DNA of 64,000 bases. Origin: Pinisolibacter aquiterrae. GTDB taxonomy: Bacteria > Pseudomonadota > Alphaproteobacteria > Rhizobiales > Ancalomicrobiaceae. Under the pieces are notes generated by a model that was not told the DNA's origin, searched no databases, and saw only the letters and a list, made by a program, of their open reading frames with translations. The stretch lies in NCBI RefSeq assembly GCF_019160155.1, contig NZ_JAFNIH010000035.1:1-64000 (forward strand), given 5' to 3'. Positions 35,305-44,220 of this stretch are shown here, in pieces (position 1 is the stretch's first letter; each line of letters opens with the position of its first letter). Both the position numbers and the translations under genes were made by a program.

Positions 35305-35477
35305 CGGACGCCGGGCGAGGTGCATTTCGATCACGCTCGAGAACTATTCGAAAATTTCCGTGGGCGCGGATTCGCTTCGTCACGAAATCGGCGTAGATCG
35401 CGGAGAGAGACGCCGGCTCGAGATCGCGCCGCGCCTTCTCTCCCGATTGAACGTTCATTCCTGTCGTTCGGACCCCC

Positions 35478-37088
35478 ATGACCGTAGATCAAATCCATGC
35501 CCCGGAGGCGTGTCGCGTTCCGCCAGCGCGAGCTCGTCTCGTCGACCTTCTCCTGACGCACGAATTCTCGGTCGCGTTCTGGCTCCTGACGATCCTGGTG
35601 GTGACGCCGGTGTTCCTGGTCGGGGTGCCGCCGCTCGCCGACTACGTCAACCACCTCGCGCGCATGCGGGTGATCGCGGTCCAGGGGGTCGATCCGTCGC
35701 TGACGGCCTTCTACAAGATCGACTGGCAGCTGATCCCCAATCTGGCGATGGATCTGATCGTGCCGGTGCTCGACCGGATTCTCGACATCTATCGGGCCGG
35801 GCAGATCTTCACCGCGCTCACCGTTTTGTCGATGGTGACGGGGCCGATGGCGGTGCACAAGGCGCTGTTCGGACGGATCAACGCCTTCCCGCTCGTCGCC
35901 TTCGTCGTGGTCTACAACGGCATCTTCCTGTTCGGGATGATGAACTATCTGCTCGGCGTCGGTCTGGCGATGTGGGGGCTCGCGGCCTGGATCGCGCTGA
36001 AGGAACGGCCGGTGATCCTGCGGATGATCGTCTCGGCGGTGTTCTGCTTCCTGCTCTACGTCTGTCATCTCTACGCGGTCGGGCTCTACGGGCTCGCCAT
36101 CGGCTCCTACGAACTGTGGGCGTGGAGCCGCCGGCGCTTCGCCCTCGACCGGGCGCTGATGGTCGATCTCGTCGCGCTGATCGTGCCGGTGCTGCCCTTG
36201 GTGCCGCTCCTGATGGGGTCGTCGACCTGGGGGCTGGTCACGGAATACGCCTGGGCGCCGCAGAGCAAGATGGAAGGGCTGGAACTGATCTTCCGGACCT
36301 ATGTCGACACGCACGACCTCGCGCTGATGGGGCTCGGCGCGGTGGCGCTCGGCTGGGCGCTCCATCGCGGCATCCTGTCGGTGCACGGGGCGATCTGGCC
36401 GCTCGCCTTCTTCGGCTTCGCGGTGTTCCTGGCGATGCCCTACACCCTGTTCGGCTCGGAAATGGCCGATCAGCGGATGCCGGTGGCGCTCCTCCTGATG
36501 CTGATCGGCTTCGTTCACCTCGATCCTGACGACAAGTGGTCGAAGGCCGGGTTCCTGGTGCTGGTGGTCGGCTTCGCGGCGATGCGGGTCGGCGACGTCG
36601 CGGTGCATTGGCTGAAGATCGACGCGATCTATACCGACATGCGCGCCTCCTTCGCCTCCATGCCGCGCGGCTCGAAGATCCTGGTCTCGGTCGCCGACGA
36701 TCCCAAGGGCGCGCAGGCCGAGCAGGACGCGATCAGCCATGCGCCCTGTCTCGCCATGATCGAGCGCTCGGCGCTGGTCTCGACCGCCTTCACCGTCAAG
36801 GGCAAGCAGATCATGACGGTGCGCAAGGCGTTCCGCGCCCAGGTCGACACCGAGGACGGGGTGCCGCCGGCGATCTCGCAGCTGGTGGCGACGTCCTACG
36901 TCTTCGACGACGACGAACCGCGTGAGCACTTCTGGGACAAGTGGACGGAGGAGGACGACTACGTCTATGTCCTCTACACCGAGAAGGAAGCCGACAACCC
37001 GGATCCGAGCAATCTCGATCTCGCCTATGACGGCAAGGGCTTCCAGCTCTACAAGGTCAAGAAGAACGCGGACGCCGAGGGGCGCTGA
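35478..37088 (+). CDS. Hypothetical polytopic membrane protein, GT-C glycosyltransferase-like
   Basis: A 536-residue protein with roughly ten TM helices in the first ~390 residues and a ~140-residue extracytoplasmic or soluble C-terminal domain. Between TM1 and TM2 is PPLADYVNHLARM, an acidic first loop like the catalytic loop of GT-C fold glycosyltransferases and mannosyltransferases. TM segments such as LLTILVVTPVFLVGV, FVVVYNGIFLFGMMNYLLGVG and LIVPVLPLVPLLMG are clear. The soluble part contains PRGSKILVSVADDP. The assignment to GT-C is inference from architecture; no family could be named. Confidence 0.65.
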   Translation: MTVDQIHAPEACRVPPARARLVDLLLTHEFSVAFWLLTILVVTPVFLVGVPPLADYVNHLARMRVIAVQGVDPSLTAFYKIDWQLIPNLAMDLIVPVLDRILDIYRAGQIFTALTVLSMVTGPMAVHKALFGRINAFPLVAFVVVYNGIFLFGMMNYLLGVGLAMWGLAAWIALKERPVILRMIVSAVFCFLLYVCHLYAVGLYGLAIGSYELWAWSRRRFALDRALMVDLVALIVPVLPLVPLLMGSSTWGLVTEYAWAPQSKMEGLELIFRTYVDTHDLALMGLGAVALGWALHRGILSVHGAIWPLAFFGFAVFLAMPYTLFGSEMADQRMPVALLLMLIGFVHLDPDDKWSKAGFLVLVVGFAAMRVGDVAVHWLKIDAIYTDMRASFASMPRGSKILVSVADDPKGAQAEQDAISHAPCLAMIERSALVSTAFTVKGKQIMTVRKAFRAQVDTEDGVPPAISQLVATSYVFDDDEPREHFWDKWTEEDDYVYVLYTEKEADNPDPSNLDLAYDGKGFQLYKVKKNADAEGR

Positions 37089-37112
37089 GCCCCTCGTCGA
37101 CCGTCCGGCGGA

Positions 37113-37583
37113 TCAGTCGATCAGCGCCACGTCATAGGCGCCGATGGCCATCGCCATGTCGAAGAAGATCAGCTTGGTGACCGAGGCGATCAGATCGGCG
37201 CGTTCGTCGGTGTCGAGGTTCGGGACCCGAGTCAGGTCCTCGACGAGCCGCGAGGCGAACCAGCCATAGGCCTGGATATAGAGCTTCGGCAGGATGTCGT
37301 GCTCGCGGTGGACGATGCCGACGCGGGTCACGCGGGTCACATAGGCATCGTCGATGCCCTGTTCGAACAGGCGCTCCCAATGGTCGATCAGCAGGTTCGT
37401 CAGGCGATCGGAATCGACGCCGACGAGATGGTTCGCCGCGCTGGTCGCGGTCAAGGTCTCGATCAGGCGAACCGCCACGGGCCGAATGAGGCTCTTCAAC
37501 AGGGGCAGGTTTCGCGACGCGCTGACGTGACATCGCTCGGTGAGGCCCATGACGGCGGCGGCTTCCATGATCTCGTCTCGCAT
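37113..37583 (-). CDS. Single-domain protoglobin / globin-coupled-sensor type heme protein
   Basis: A 156-residue protein matching the globin domain of protoglobins: LLIDHWERLFEQGIDDAYVTRVTRVG followed by IVHREHDILPKLYIQAYGWF, in which the His of VHREHD is the expected proximal heme ligand. Globin-coupled sensors normally continue into chemoreceptor or cyclase domains; here the protein ends after the globin. It may bind O2, CO or NO. ATG at 37583 has a very strong AAGGAGGA ribosome-binding site at 37594-37601. Confidence 0.8.
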   Translation of the reverse strand: MRDEIMEAAAVMGLTERCHVSASRNLPLLKSLIRPVAVRLIETLTATSAANHLVGVDSDRLTNLLIDHWERLFEQGIDDAYVTRVTRVGIVHREHDILPKLYIQAYGWFASRLVEDLTRVPNLDTDERADLIASVTKLIFFDMAMAIGAYDVALID

Positions 37584-38142
37584 GAAACGCGTATCCTCCT
37601 TGGACTTCGACGGAAGGCACCGTCGAGTGAGGCAACCTCCAATGGCCGGTTCGATCATGCACCGAATATTCGGGGCGTTCCTCAACAATCGATGATTGTG
37701 GGGTCGCCTCGGCCCGTTTCGGCGCATCTTGCCGGGAACGGATAGTCGTTCATCCACCACCGTGTGTTCTCTGCGACACGGCGACGCCGGGGCGGGCGCC
37801 GCGCCGATCCGGCGCGCCGGGCTCGAGGGTACGTCCATCGGCGCGCGGTCGGGCGAGACGAGAGGATCCGACGAACGGACCCTTGACCGCGCGCGGCGGC
37901 GCGGCTAAACCGACCGGCGACTAGTACCGTACGGTACAGTACGCTGCGCTGCGAAAGGCGGTTCTTCGCGCATGCGTGTGTCGCGGATGCGGGCAGGGCT
38001 CGCGGAGGCGCATATGGCATCGCGGAGGCGGGTGTCACGGGTTCGGACGCATCGCGGCGGAGACATCGCGTTCGATGTGGGGCGCGGTTCGCGAGCGGTG
38101 CGGTTCGGGGTGGGTCGCGCGACGTGGCCGGAGGGGTCTGGG
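37584..38142. other. Long intergenic region between protoglobin and TetR genes
   Basis: About 560 bp separate the two divergent genes. A strong Shine-Dalgarno for the globin gene lies at its left edge. A perfect palindrome lies at 37924-37937 (separate entry). The frame of the TetR gene is open back to 37972 but codes an Arg-rich stretch with no homology expected, so it is treated as noncoding. Nothing else was recognised in 37610-37900. Confidence 0.5.
37924..37937. promoter_or_regulatory. Palindromic operator candidate for the TetR regulator
   Basis: GTACCGTACGGTAC is a perfect 14-bp palindrome, continued by a half-repeat AGTAC. TetR-family regulators commonly bind such TAC-rich palindromes near their own promoters, and a TetR gene starts about 205 bases downstream. 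A matching site elsewhere in the window was not seen. Confidence 0.5.
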
Positions 38143-38829
38143 GTGAACGTGTCTTCGATCCAGGACGAGGCGGCCTTGAGCGAGCGCCAGATCGGCGTTC
38201 TCGCGGCGGTGCTGCGTCTTCTGGTGGAGACCGGCGACCGGCTGACCATGGCGGCGGTGGCGCGGGCGGCCTCGTGCTCCAAGGAGACGCTCTACAAGTG
38301 GTTCGGCGATCGCGACGGGCTCCTCGCCGCGACGGTGCGCTGGCAGGCGGCGCGGGTCCGGGTCGGGCCGGTCGACCGCTCGCGTCTCGATCGGGAGCGC
38401 CTCGCCGAACGGCTCGAGGAATTCGCGATCAATTGGCTGAGCGTGATCTCGACCGACACGTCGATCGCGCTCAATCGGGTGGCGATCGGGGCGGCGGCCA
38501 AGGCGGGTGCCGCCGGGCCCGGGACGGGAGCGGCCGATCCGCATTCGCTGGGGGCGATCGTGCTCGAAAACGGCCGCTTCGCCATGGGGCGGCGGTTGAA
38601 GCCGGTGCTGGAGGCGGGTCGCGAGGCCGGTCTCCTCGCCTTCGACGACGCGGAGGAGGCGTTCCGCACCTTCTTCGGGCTCGTCGCCCGCGACATTCAC
38701 ATCCGGTTGCTGCTCGGCGACCGGATCGTTCTCGACCCCGAGCGGATTCGCGGCGAAGCCGCGCGTGCGGTCGGGCAATTCCTCGCTCTTCACGGAGCGG
38801 ATCCCCAAACCGGCGCCGCCGGTGCGTAA
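38143..38829 (+). CDS. TetR/AcrR family transcriptional regulator
   Basis: A ~228-residue regulator with the N-terminal helix-turn-helix ERQIGVLAAVLRLLVETGDR, then LTMAAVARAASCSKETLYKWFGDRDGLLAA, and a variable ligand-binding C-terminal domain (FINWLSVIS-like, AFRTFFGLVARDIHIRLLLG). The likely start is GTG at 38143, with GGAGGGG just upstream; GTG at 38149 is equally possible. It ends 24 bp before ilvC on the same strand, so it may be co-transcribed with ilvC. Confidence 0.9.
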   Translation: MNVSSIQDEAALSERQIGVLAAVLRLLVETGDRLTMAAVARAASCSKETLYKWFGDRDGLLAATVRWQAARVRVGPVDRSRLDRERLAERLEEFAINWLSVISTDTSIALNRVAIGAAAKAGAAGPGTGAADPHSLGAIVLENGRFAMGRRLKPVLEAGREAGLLAFDDAEEAFRTFFGLVARDIHIRLLLGDRIVLDPERIRGEAARAVGQFLALHGADPQTGAAGA

Positions 38830-39873
<1,044 letters not shown>

Positions 39874-39890
39874 GCGGTCCCGCTCCTCTT

Positions 39891-39917
39891 CCCGCCCGGA
39901 CCCTCGGTTCGGGCGGG
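39891..39917. terminator. GC-rich hairpin after ilvC
   Basis: CCCGCCCGGACC and GGTTCGGGCGGG form a 12-bp stem (one G-T wobble) with loop CTC, starting 18 bases after the ilvC stop. There is no T-run, so it may be a Rho-associated 3' end or a bidirectional stem shared with the convergent gene. Confidence 0.45.
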
Positions 39918-39942
39918 GGTCACGGACGTTCCCCGGCCGGCC

Positions 39943-40647
39943 TCACGCCGGCCGGAGGAGCACGAAGGTCATCTCCCGGCGCAGCCTGAAGCCGAGCCGC
40001 TCGTAGAGCGCGATCGCGCCGGCGTTGCTCGCGAAGGCGTGCAGAAACGGACGGTCGCCACGGACGAGGACGTCGCGGGCGACCCGGCTGCAGAGGATCG
40101 CGGCGAGGCCGCGGCCCCGGACGTCGGGATGGGTACAGACGCCGCTGACCTCGGTCAGGCCGGGCAGGCGCATCCGTTCCCCCGCCATCGCGACGAGGCG
40201 CCCCTCGATCCGAACCCCCCAGAAGCGACCGAGCGTATGCGTGCGCGCGGCGAAGGGCCCCGGCGCCGTCGCGGTGGCGAGGGCGAGCATGTCGCCGGCG
40301 TCGGTGTCGCCGAGCGGCTCGATCCCGGCGTCGTCGATCGCGGCTTCCTCGACGAGCCGATCGGGGCTCTCCAGCACCATCTGCACCGCCGGCGCGCGGA
40401 TCTCTTCGCGGCACCCCGGCGGCACCGGCGAGGCGACCGCCTGCATCAGGCCGAGGCCGCCGGCCGAGACGACCAGCGCCGCGAGTTCGGCGAGGCTCTC
40501 CGCCTCGTCGTCGATCGTCGCCGCCAGCGGTCCGATGTCGGGATGAAAGCGGCGGGCCCGCTCGGTGCCGACCGAGACGGAGCGCTGGAGGGTCGAGAGG
40601 GCATGCCAGATCGGGCGGTCGAGGGCGGGGTGGTCGAGTGGGGTCAC
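39943..40647 (-). CDS. GNAT family N-acetyltransferase (FR47-like)
   Basis: A 234-residue protein with the GNAT acetyl-CoA region near the C-terminus: EVSGVCTHPDVRGRGLAAILCSRVARDVLVRG, then FLHAFASNAGAIALYERLGFRLRREM. The first 100 residues are a helical extension. It overlaps the MarR gene by four bases, so both are made together. FR47-like acetyltransferases after a MarR gene often modify small toxic compounds; the substrate is unknown. Confidence 0.88.
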   Translation of the reverse strand: MTPLDHPALDRPIWHALSTLQRSVSVGTERARRFHPDIGPLAATIDDEAESLAELAALVVSAGGLGLMQAVASPVPPGCREEIRAPAVQMVLESPDRLVEEAAIDDAGIEPLGDTDAGDMLALATATAPGPFAARTHTLGRFWGVRIEGRLVAMAGERMRLPGLTEVSGVCTHPDVRGRGLAAILCSRVARDVLVRGDRPFLHAFASNAGAIALYERLGFRLRREMTFVLLRPA

Positions 40648-41147
40648 GGCCGGGGCTCCGTCTCGGGGAGGAGGTCACGAGCCCGCGCATCGAGCGGCCG
40701 CGCGGCGAGGGCGTCTTCCAAGGCGTCGAGTTGATCGAGCAGCGGGCCGTCGAGATCGGCGCAGAGCCGGCGCACCGCCGTCTCGATCGCCGGCCACAGG
40801 TCGCGTTCGGCGCGGTCGACGAGACGTCGTCCGGCCTCGGTGAGACGAACGACCCGGGCGCGCTGGTCGGTGGGATCGGCGGCGGTCGCGACGAGGCCGG
40901 CGGCCTCGAGCTGCGTGACCGAGCGGGTGATCGCCGGCTGGCTCACCCCGACGCGGCGCGCCAAGGCGCCGATCGAGGCGGGTTCGGTGCCGGCGAGGAC
41001 GGCGAGCAGCGGATATTGGCCGGCGGCGATGTCCAGGCCGAGGCGCGCGGACAGACGCGTCACGTCTCCCTGCAGCCGCTCGCCGATCCGCTTCAGGCGG
41101 CTGCCGAGCGTCAAGTGTCCCATGCGTCGAACGAGGTCGTCGACCAT
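40644..41147 (-). CDS. MarR family transcriptional regulator
   Basis: A 167-residue winged-helix regulator: YPLLAVLAGTEPASIGALARRVGVSQPAITRSVTQLEAAGLV followed by the wing DQRARVVRLTEAGRRLV. The ATG at 41147 has a CGGAGGAT ribosome-binding site. It forms an operon with the GNAT gene. A perfect palindrome 42 bases upstream of the start is a likely autoregulatory site. Confidence 0.92.
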   Translation of the reverse strand: MVDDLVRRMGHLTLGSRLKRIGERLQGDVTRLSARLGLDIAAGQYPLLAVLAGTEPASIGALARRVGVSQPAITRSVTQLEAAGLVATAADPTDQRARVVRLTEAGRRLVDRAERDLWPAIETAVRRLCADLDGPLLDQLDALEDALAARPLDARARDLLPETEPRP

Positions 41148-41188
41148 CGCATCCTCCGAGCGGTCCACGCCGCCTCGGAAGATTTTAC

Positions 41189-41200
41189 ATAACGCGTTAT
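41189..41200. promoter_or_regulatory. Palindromic operator of the MarR–GNAT operon
   Basis: ATAACGCGTTAT is a perfect 12-bp palindrome within an AT-rich patch (TTTTACATAACGCGTTATATTC) in otherwise GC-rich DNA. Its place just before the MarR start, with ATAT-type -10 sequence overlapping, fits repressor binding at the promoter. Confidence 0.65.
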
Positions 41201-41266
41201 ATTCTTCAACGGCGATCGACGCGACGGGGCGAGGCGCTCGGGCGATGCGTCCGGTCGGGCCGCCGA

Positions 41267-41770
41267 TCAGCTCGGGAATTCGCGCCGGGCCCAGGTGGCG
41301 GCGAGGGCGAGGAGGCCGGCGAGGCGGCGATCGTCGATGTCGGGGAGATACCAGGGGCCGGCATCGCCGGGCGCGCGAGTGGCGCGGATCGGGCGCGAGA
41401 GAGCGGGCAGGCCGTCGATCGCGGCGACCTCGAGCCGGCCGGAGAACTCGTCGCTCTCCGCCGGGGGAAATTCGCCGTCGCCGCTTCCGGAGGCGAGGCG
41501 GATCTCGTCGACACGCAGTGTTGCGACGCCGGCGCGGGAATCGTTCGGCGCGAGCATGTCGACGAAGGCGCGCTCGAGGGCGGGACGGCCGAGGGCCGCG
41601 ACCTTCTCGGCATAGCCGGCGAGCCCCTTGGCGGCAATCGGCTGCACGTCGAGCGTGATCGCGCGCAGGCGGCGATGGGGCAGGGGCGGATGGCCGCCGA
41701 CGATGCATCCGCCGAGCGGCGCGAGGCCGAGGGCGGCGAGGAGGGACCGACGGGTGAGGAGACGTTTCAT
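41267..41770 (-). CDS. Lipoprotein, paralogue of the protein at 43.6 kb
   Basis: A 167-residue predicted lipoprotein: basic start MKRLLTRRSLLAALGLAPLGGC contains a lipobox ending in Cys and a twin Arg. The mature protein is a small alpha/beta domain with PLPHRRLRAITLDVQPIA, AFVDMLAPND and the closing PDIDDRRLAGLLALAATWARREF. The same landmarks occur in the lipoprotein at 43611-44153. No function is known. An upstream Met at 41779 is possible. Confidence 0.75.
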   Translation of the reverse strand: MKRLLTRRSLLAALGLAPLGGCIVGGHPPLPHRRLRAITLDVQPIAAKGLAGYAEKVAALGRPALERAFVDMLAPNDSRAGVATLRVDEIRLASGSGDGEFPPAESDEFSGRLEVAAIDGLPALSRPIRATRAPGDAGPWYLPDIDDRRLAGLLALAATWARREFPS

Positions 41771-41829
41771 CGAGGCCACCGTTCGCGCGGGGTTCGAGCA
41801 AGGGCGTCAGTCTACGACGGGCAGTGGCT

Positions 41830-42636
41830 TCAGAGCGAGCCCGGAGTGGTGAAGAGATCGGCGACGACCGAGTCTTTCGCGGCCAGTCCGGGAAAGACGG
41901 ACGGTTTGCGGTCGAGACGCACCAGGCGCGCGAAGAGGACCGTGCGGCCGCCCTTCTCGGCCCAGCCGACGAACCAGCCGATCGGCCTTTCCCGGTCGAG
42001 CGAGTCGTCGGGGTGTCGCGCCGCCGCCGAGCCCGTCTTGCCGTAGAGGCGCCAGCCGCCCGGCTCCAGGCCGGTGTCGAGGAGGCGGATCGTCGTCTCG
42101 ATGGCGTGGGGCGTGACGGGCAGCCGGCGGCCGACGAGCCCCCGCAGGAAGGCGATCTGCTCGAGCGGCGAGATCTTCAGGGACGAGCCGATCCAGGATC
42201 GGGTCAGGCCGTTGCCCTTGCCGGGGTCGCCGGAGACGTCGCGATTGCCGTAGTCGAGGCGCGCGACGGCGTCGGCGAAGCGCCGCTTCCCCAGGGCCTC
42301 GGTGATCTTCTGCGAATACCAGACCACCGAGTTGCGGATCCATCCGGTCGGATCTGTATCGGTCTTCCAAGAGGGCATCCAGGCGGGATAGCCTGGGCGA
42401 TAGGGCAGGACGGGCGCATGTTCGTCGGTCAGGATGCCGGCGTCGAAGCCGATCACGGCGAGGGCGATCTTGAAGGTGGAGGCGGGCGTGACGCGAGTCT
42501 CGCAGTCTCCCTCCCGTTTCAGGAGAGTGTCGGTGCCGGCCTCGGCGACAGCCGTGCAGACGACCGACATCTCGGCTCTGGCGAGGGAGACGGAGGCGAG
42601 AGCGAACACGAGTGCGAGCGATGCGACATGTCTCAC
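41830..42636 (-). CDS. Class D (OXA-type) beta-lactamase
   Basis: A 268-residue periplasmic serine beta-lactamase or a close penicillin-recognising homologue. It has a signal peptide (cleavage near SLARA), the active-site STFK at residues 53-56 with the Lys that is carbamylated, SVV at 103-105, YGN at 129-131 and KTG at 200-202. The RSWIGSSLKISPLEQ segment is typical of class D. It lies between two paralogous lipoprotein genes. Whether it gives real resistance or is a chromosomal housekeeping enzyme is unknown. Confidence 0.92.
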   Translation of the reverse strand: MRHVASLALVFALASVSLARAEMSVVCTAVAEAGTDTLLKREGDCETRVTPASTFKIALAVIGFDAGILTDEHAPVLPYRPGYPAWMPSWKTDTDPTGWIRNSVVWYSQKITEALGKRRFADAVARLDYGNRDVSGDPGKGNGLTRSWIGSSLKISPLEQIAFLRGLVGRRLPVTPHAIETTIRLLDTGLEPGGWRLYGKTGSAAARHPDDSLDRERPIGWFVGWAEKGGRTVLFARLVRLDRKPSVFPGLAAKDSVVADLFTTPGSL

Positions 42637-42752
42637 GGCCGATTCCCCCCCGAGTCGTCCCTTTTCACCACAGCGCTCGAGGATTATGGCATTCGGTGGA
42701 CGGTCGGCGGTCCGCCGAGACCGTTCGAGAGGCAGGAGCCCGAGAGGTGGCG

Positions 42753-43043
42753 ATGCGGCGGTTGAAACTGATGGCGGACTACGGCTGCCATCCCCTGTGG
42801 GGGACGGTCGACCCCGAGATCGGCGACATCGATCCGGCGAGCCTGCCGTTGTCGGCGGCGCTCATCGCCGATCTCGCCGCCTGGGCGGCGGCCTTCGACG
42901 CGACGCTCGACCGCGACGATCCCGCCGCTTCCGGCTTCGCCTCGGCCGAGGCGGAGGCGGCGTTCCGGGCCGAGGGCGAGCGTCTGGCGGCGCGGCTCTC
43001 GGCCGAACTCGGGCCGGATTTCGAGATCGTCCCGGTGCTCTGA
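42753..43043 (+). CDS. Small conserved hypothetical protein
   Basis: A 96-residue protein starting MRRLKLMADYGCHPLW, with NIDPxSLPLS-like GDIDPASLPLSAALIADLAAW and DDPAASGFASAEAEAAF. Proteins of this shape recur in bacteria as uncharacterised small orphans, sometimes near toxin or immunity genes, but none is evident here. A few Met options exist upstream; 42753 is favoured by start of the conserved KLMADY motif. Confidence 0.65.
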   Translation: MRRLKLMADYGCHPLWGTVDPEIGDIDPASLPLSAALIADLAAWAAAFDATLDRDDPAASGFASAEAEAAFRAEGERLAARLSAELGPDFEIVPVL

Positions 43044-43132
43044 GACGCGTCTCCGCAGCATTGCTCATGGATCGCCGCCGGCCGCGTGCCCATCTGAGGC
43101 GACGAGGAGGGCGCGAGCCGGGAGGGTCGGTC

Positions 43133-43522
43133 ATGAGGCGAAGAGCGATCGGTGCGGTGGTGCTGGCAGTCGGACTGCTGGCGAGTGGGTCGGCGCTCGC
43201 GTGTTCCTGCGCGCGGGTCTCGCGCGAGGCGGTGATCGAGCGGGCGGAGGTCGCCTTTCGCGGCGAGATCGTCTCCTCGGGGAAGAGCCGTGACGGCCGC
43301 GAGGTGGTGGCGCGGGTCAGGGTGATCGCGCCGATCAAGGGGCGGGTGCCGGCGATGGTCACTGTGACCAGCACGGCGGTGGCCGCCCGCTGCGGCTATC
43401 CGCTCCATCAGGGCGCGACGCTCGACTTCGCCGGGCGCCTCGACGCGGGCGGGCGCATGGGCGTCGGCATGTGCGGCATGGTGCCGCTCAATCCGAGCCC
43501 GTGGGGCGATCGGCTCCGTTGA
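43133..43522 (+). CDS. Small exported protein with CSC motif (NTR/TIMP-like)
   Basis: A 129-residue protein with a signal peptide (AIGAVVLAVGLLASGSALA) and a mature chain that begins with CSCARVSREAVIERAEVAFRG. It ends in a small beta-rich domain with two more Cys residues (AARCGYP, VGMCGMVP). A Cys-x-Cys right at the N-terminus followed by an OB-like beta-barrel resembles TIMP/NTR domains. Function unknown. Confidence 0.6.
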   Translation: MRRRAIGAVVLAVGLLASGSALACSCARVSREAVIERAEVAFRGEIVSSGKSRDGREVVARVRVIAPIKGRVPAMVTVTSTAVAARCGYPLHQGATLDFAGRLDAGGRMGVGMCGMVPLNPSPWGDRLR

Positions 43523-43610
43523 GGGCACGGTGCCGTCCCGGCCCGATCCCGCACCGTTCCGCCCGCGACCGTCGTGGTGGCGACGGCCGAGGCGTCACCT
43601 CGCGCGAATT

Positions 43611-44153
43611 TCAGGCGCCGAATTCCCGCCGTGCCCAGGCGGCGAAGACGGTCGCGACGCCGTCGAGGCGGCGCTGATCGATGTCGGGGAGAGACCAGGG
43701 GCCGGCGCTCTCGGCGTCTCGCGACGCGGTGATGCGGCGGCGAGTGGTGCCCCAGGTGACCCAGCCCTCGATCCAGTCGGAATGGGCGTCACCGGAGAAG
43801 GAGCCGAAGGGAATCGTCCGCCAGCGGCCGGCGACATAGACGGGGAAGTCGCAGGCGTCGATCTCGAGGGTCAGCACGGGGGCCTTGCGGTCGCTCGGAT
43901 CGATCATGTCGGCGAAGGCGGGCGTGGCGGCGCGACGCACCGCGTCACCGACGCGCCGGGCCCAGGCGGGCATTCCGGCGGCGGCGATCGGCGAGGCGTC
44001 GACCTTCAGGGCGCGGAACCGGCGGCGCGGCAGCGGCGGCTCGAGGCCGAGCGCGGACTGGAGGCCCGGTTCCCCGGCGCAGCCGGCGAGCGGGGCGAGG
44101 GCGAGGCCGGCGAGGAGCGCGCGGCGGGTGAGAGGGGGGAATGACGAGGTCAC
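43611..44153 (-). CDS. Lipoprotein, paralogue of the protein at 41.3 kb
   Basis: A 180-residue predicted lipoprotein with start TRRALLAGLALAPLAGC (lipobox, twin Arg). The body shares PLPRRRFRALKVDASPIA, AFADMIDPSD and PDIDQRRLDGVATVFAAWARREF with its paralogue 2 kb away. It also has an extra segment (WRTIPFGSFSGDAHSDWIEG). Function unknown; it is divergent from no clear partner and precedes pgi in gene order. Confidence 0.75.
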   Translation of the reverse strand: MTSSFPPLTRRALLAGLALAPLAGCAGEPGLQSALGLEPPLPRRRFRALKVDASPIAAAGMPAWARRVGDAVRRAATPAFADMIDPSDRKAPVLTLEIDACDFPVYVAGRWRTIPFGSFSGDAHSDWIEGWVTWGTTRRRITASRDAESAGPWSLPDIDQRRLDGVATVFAAWARREFGA

Positions 44154-44220
44154 TTGCGGAAGTCCTTCCTCGTGCGGGATGGGGCGCGGGGCGGCGACCT
44201 CGCGCCGGGCCGTTCTTCGC

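Noticed and set aside
37972-38142. 57-residue N-terminal extension of the TetR regulator
   Set aside because: The extension is Arg/Gly-rich and not TetR-like; a GGAGGGG site directly precedes the GTG at 38143.
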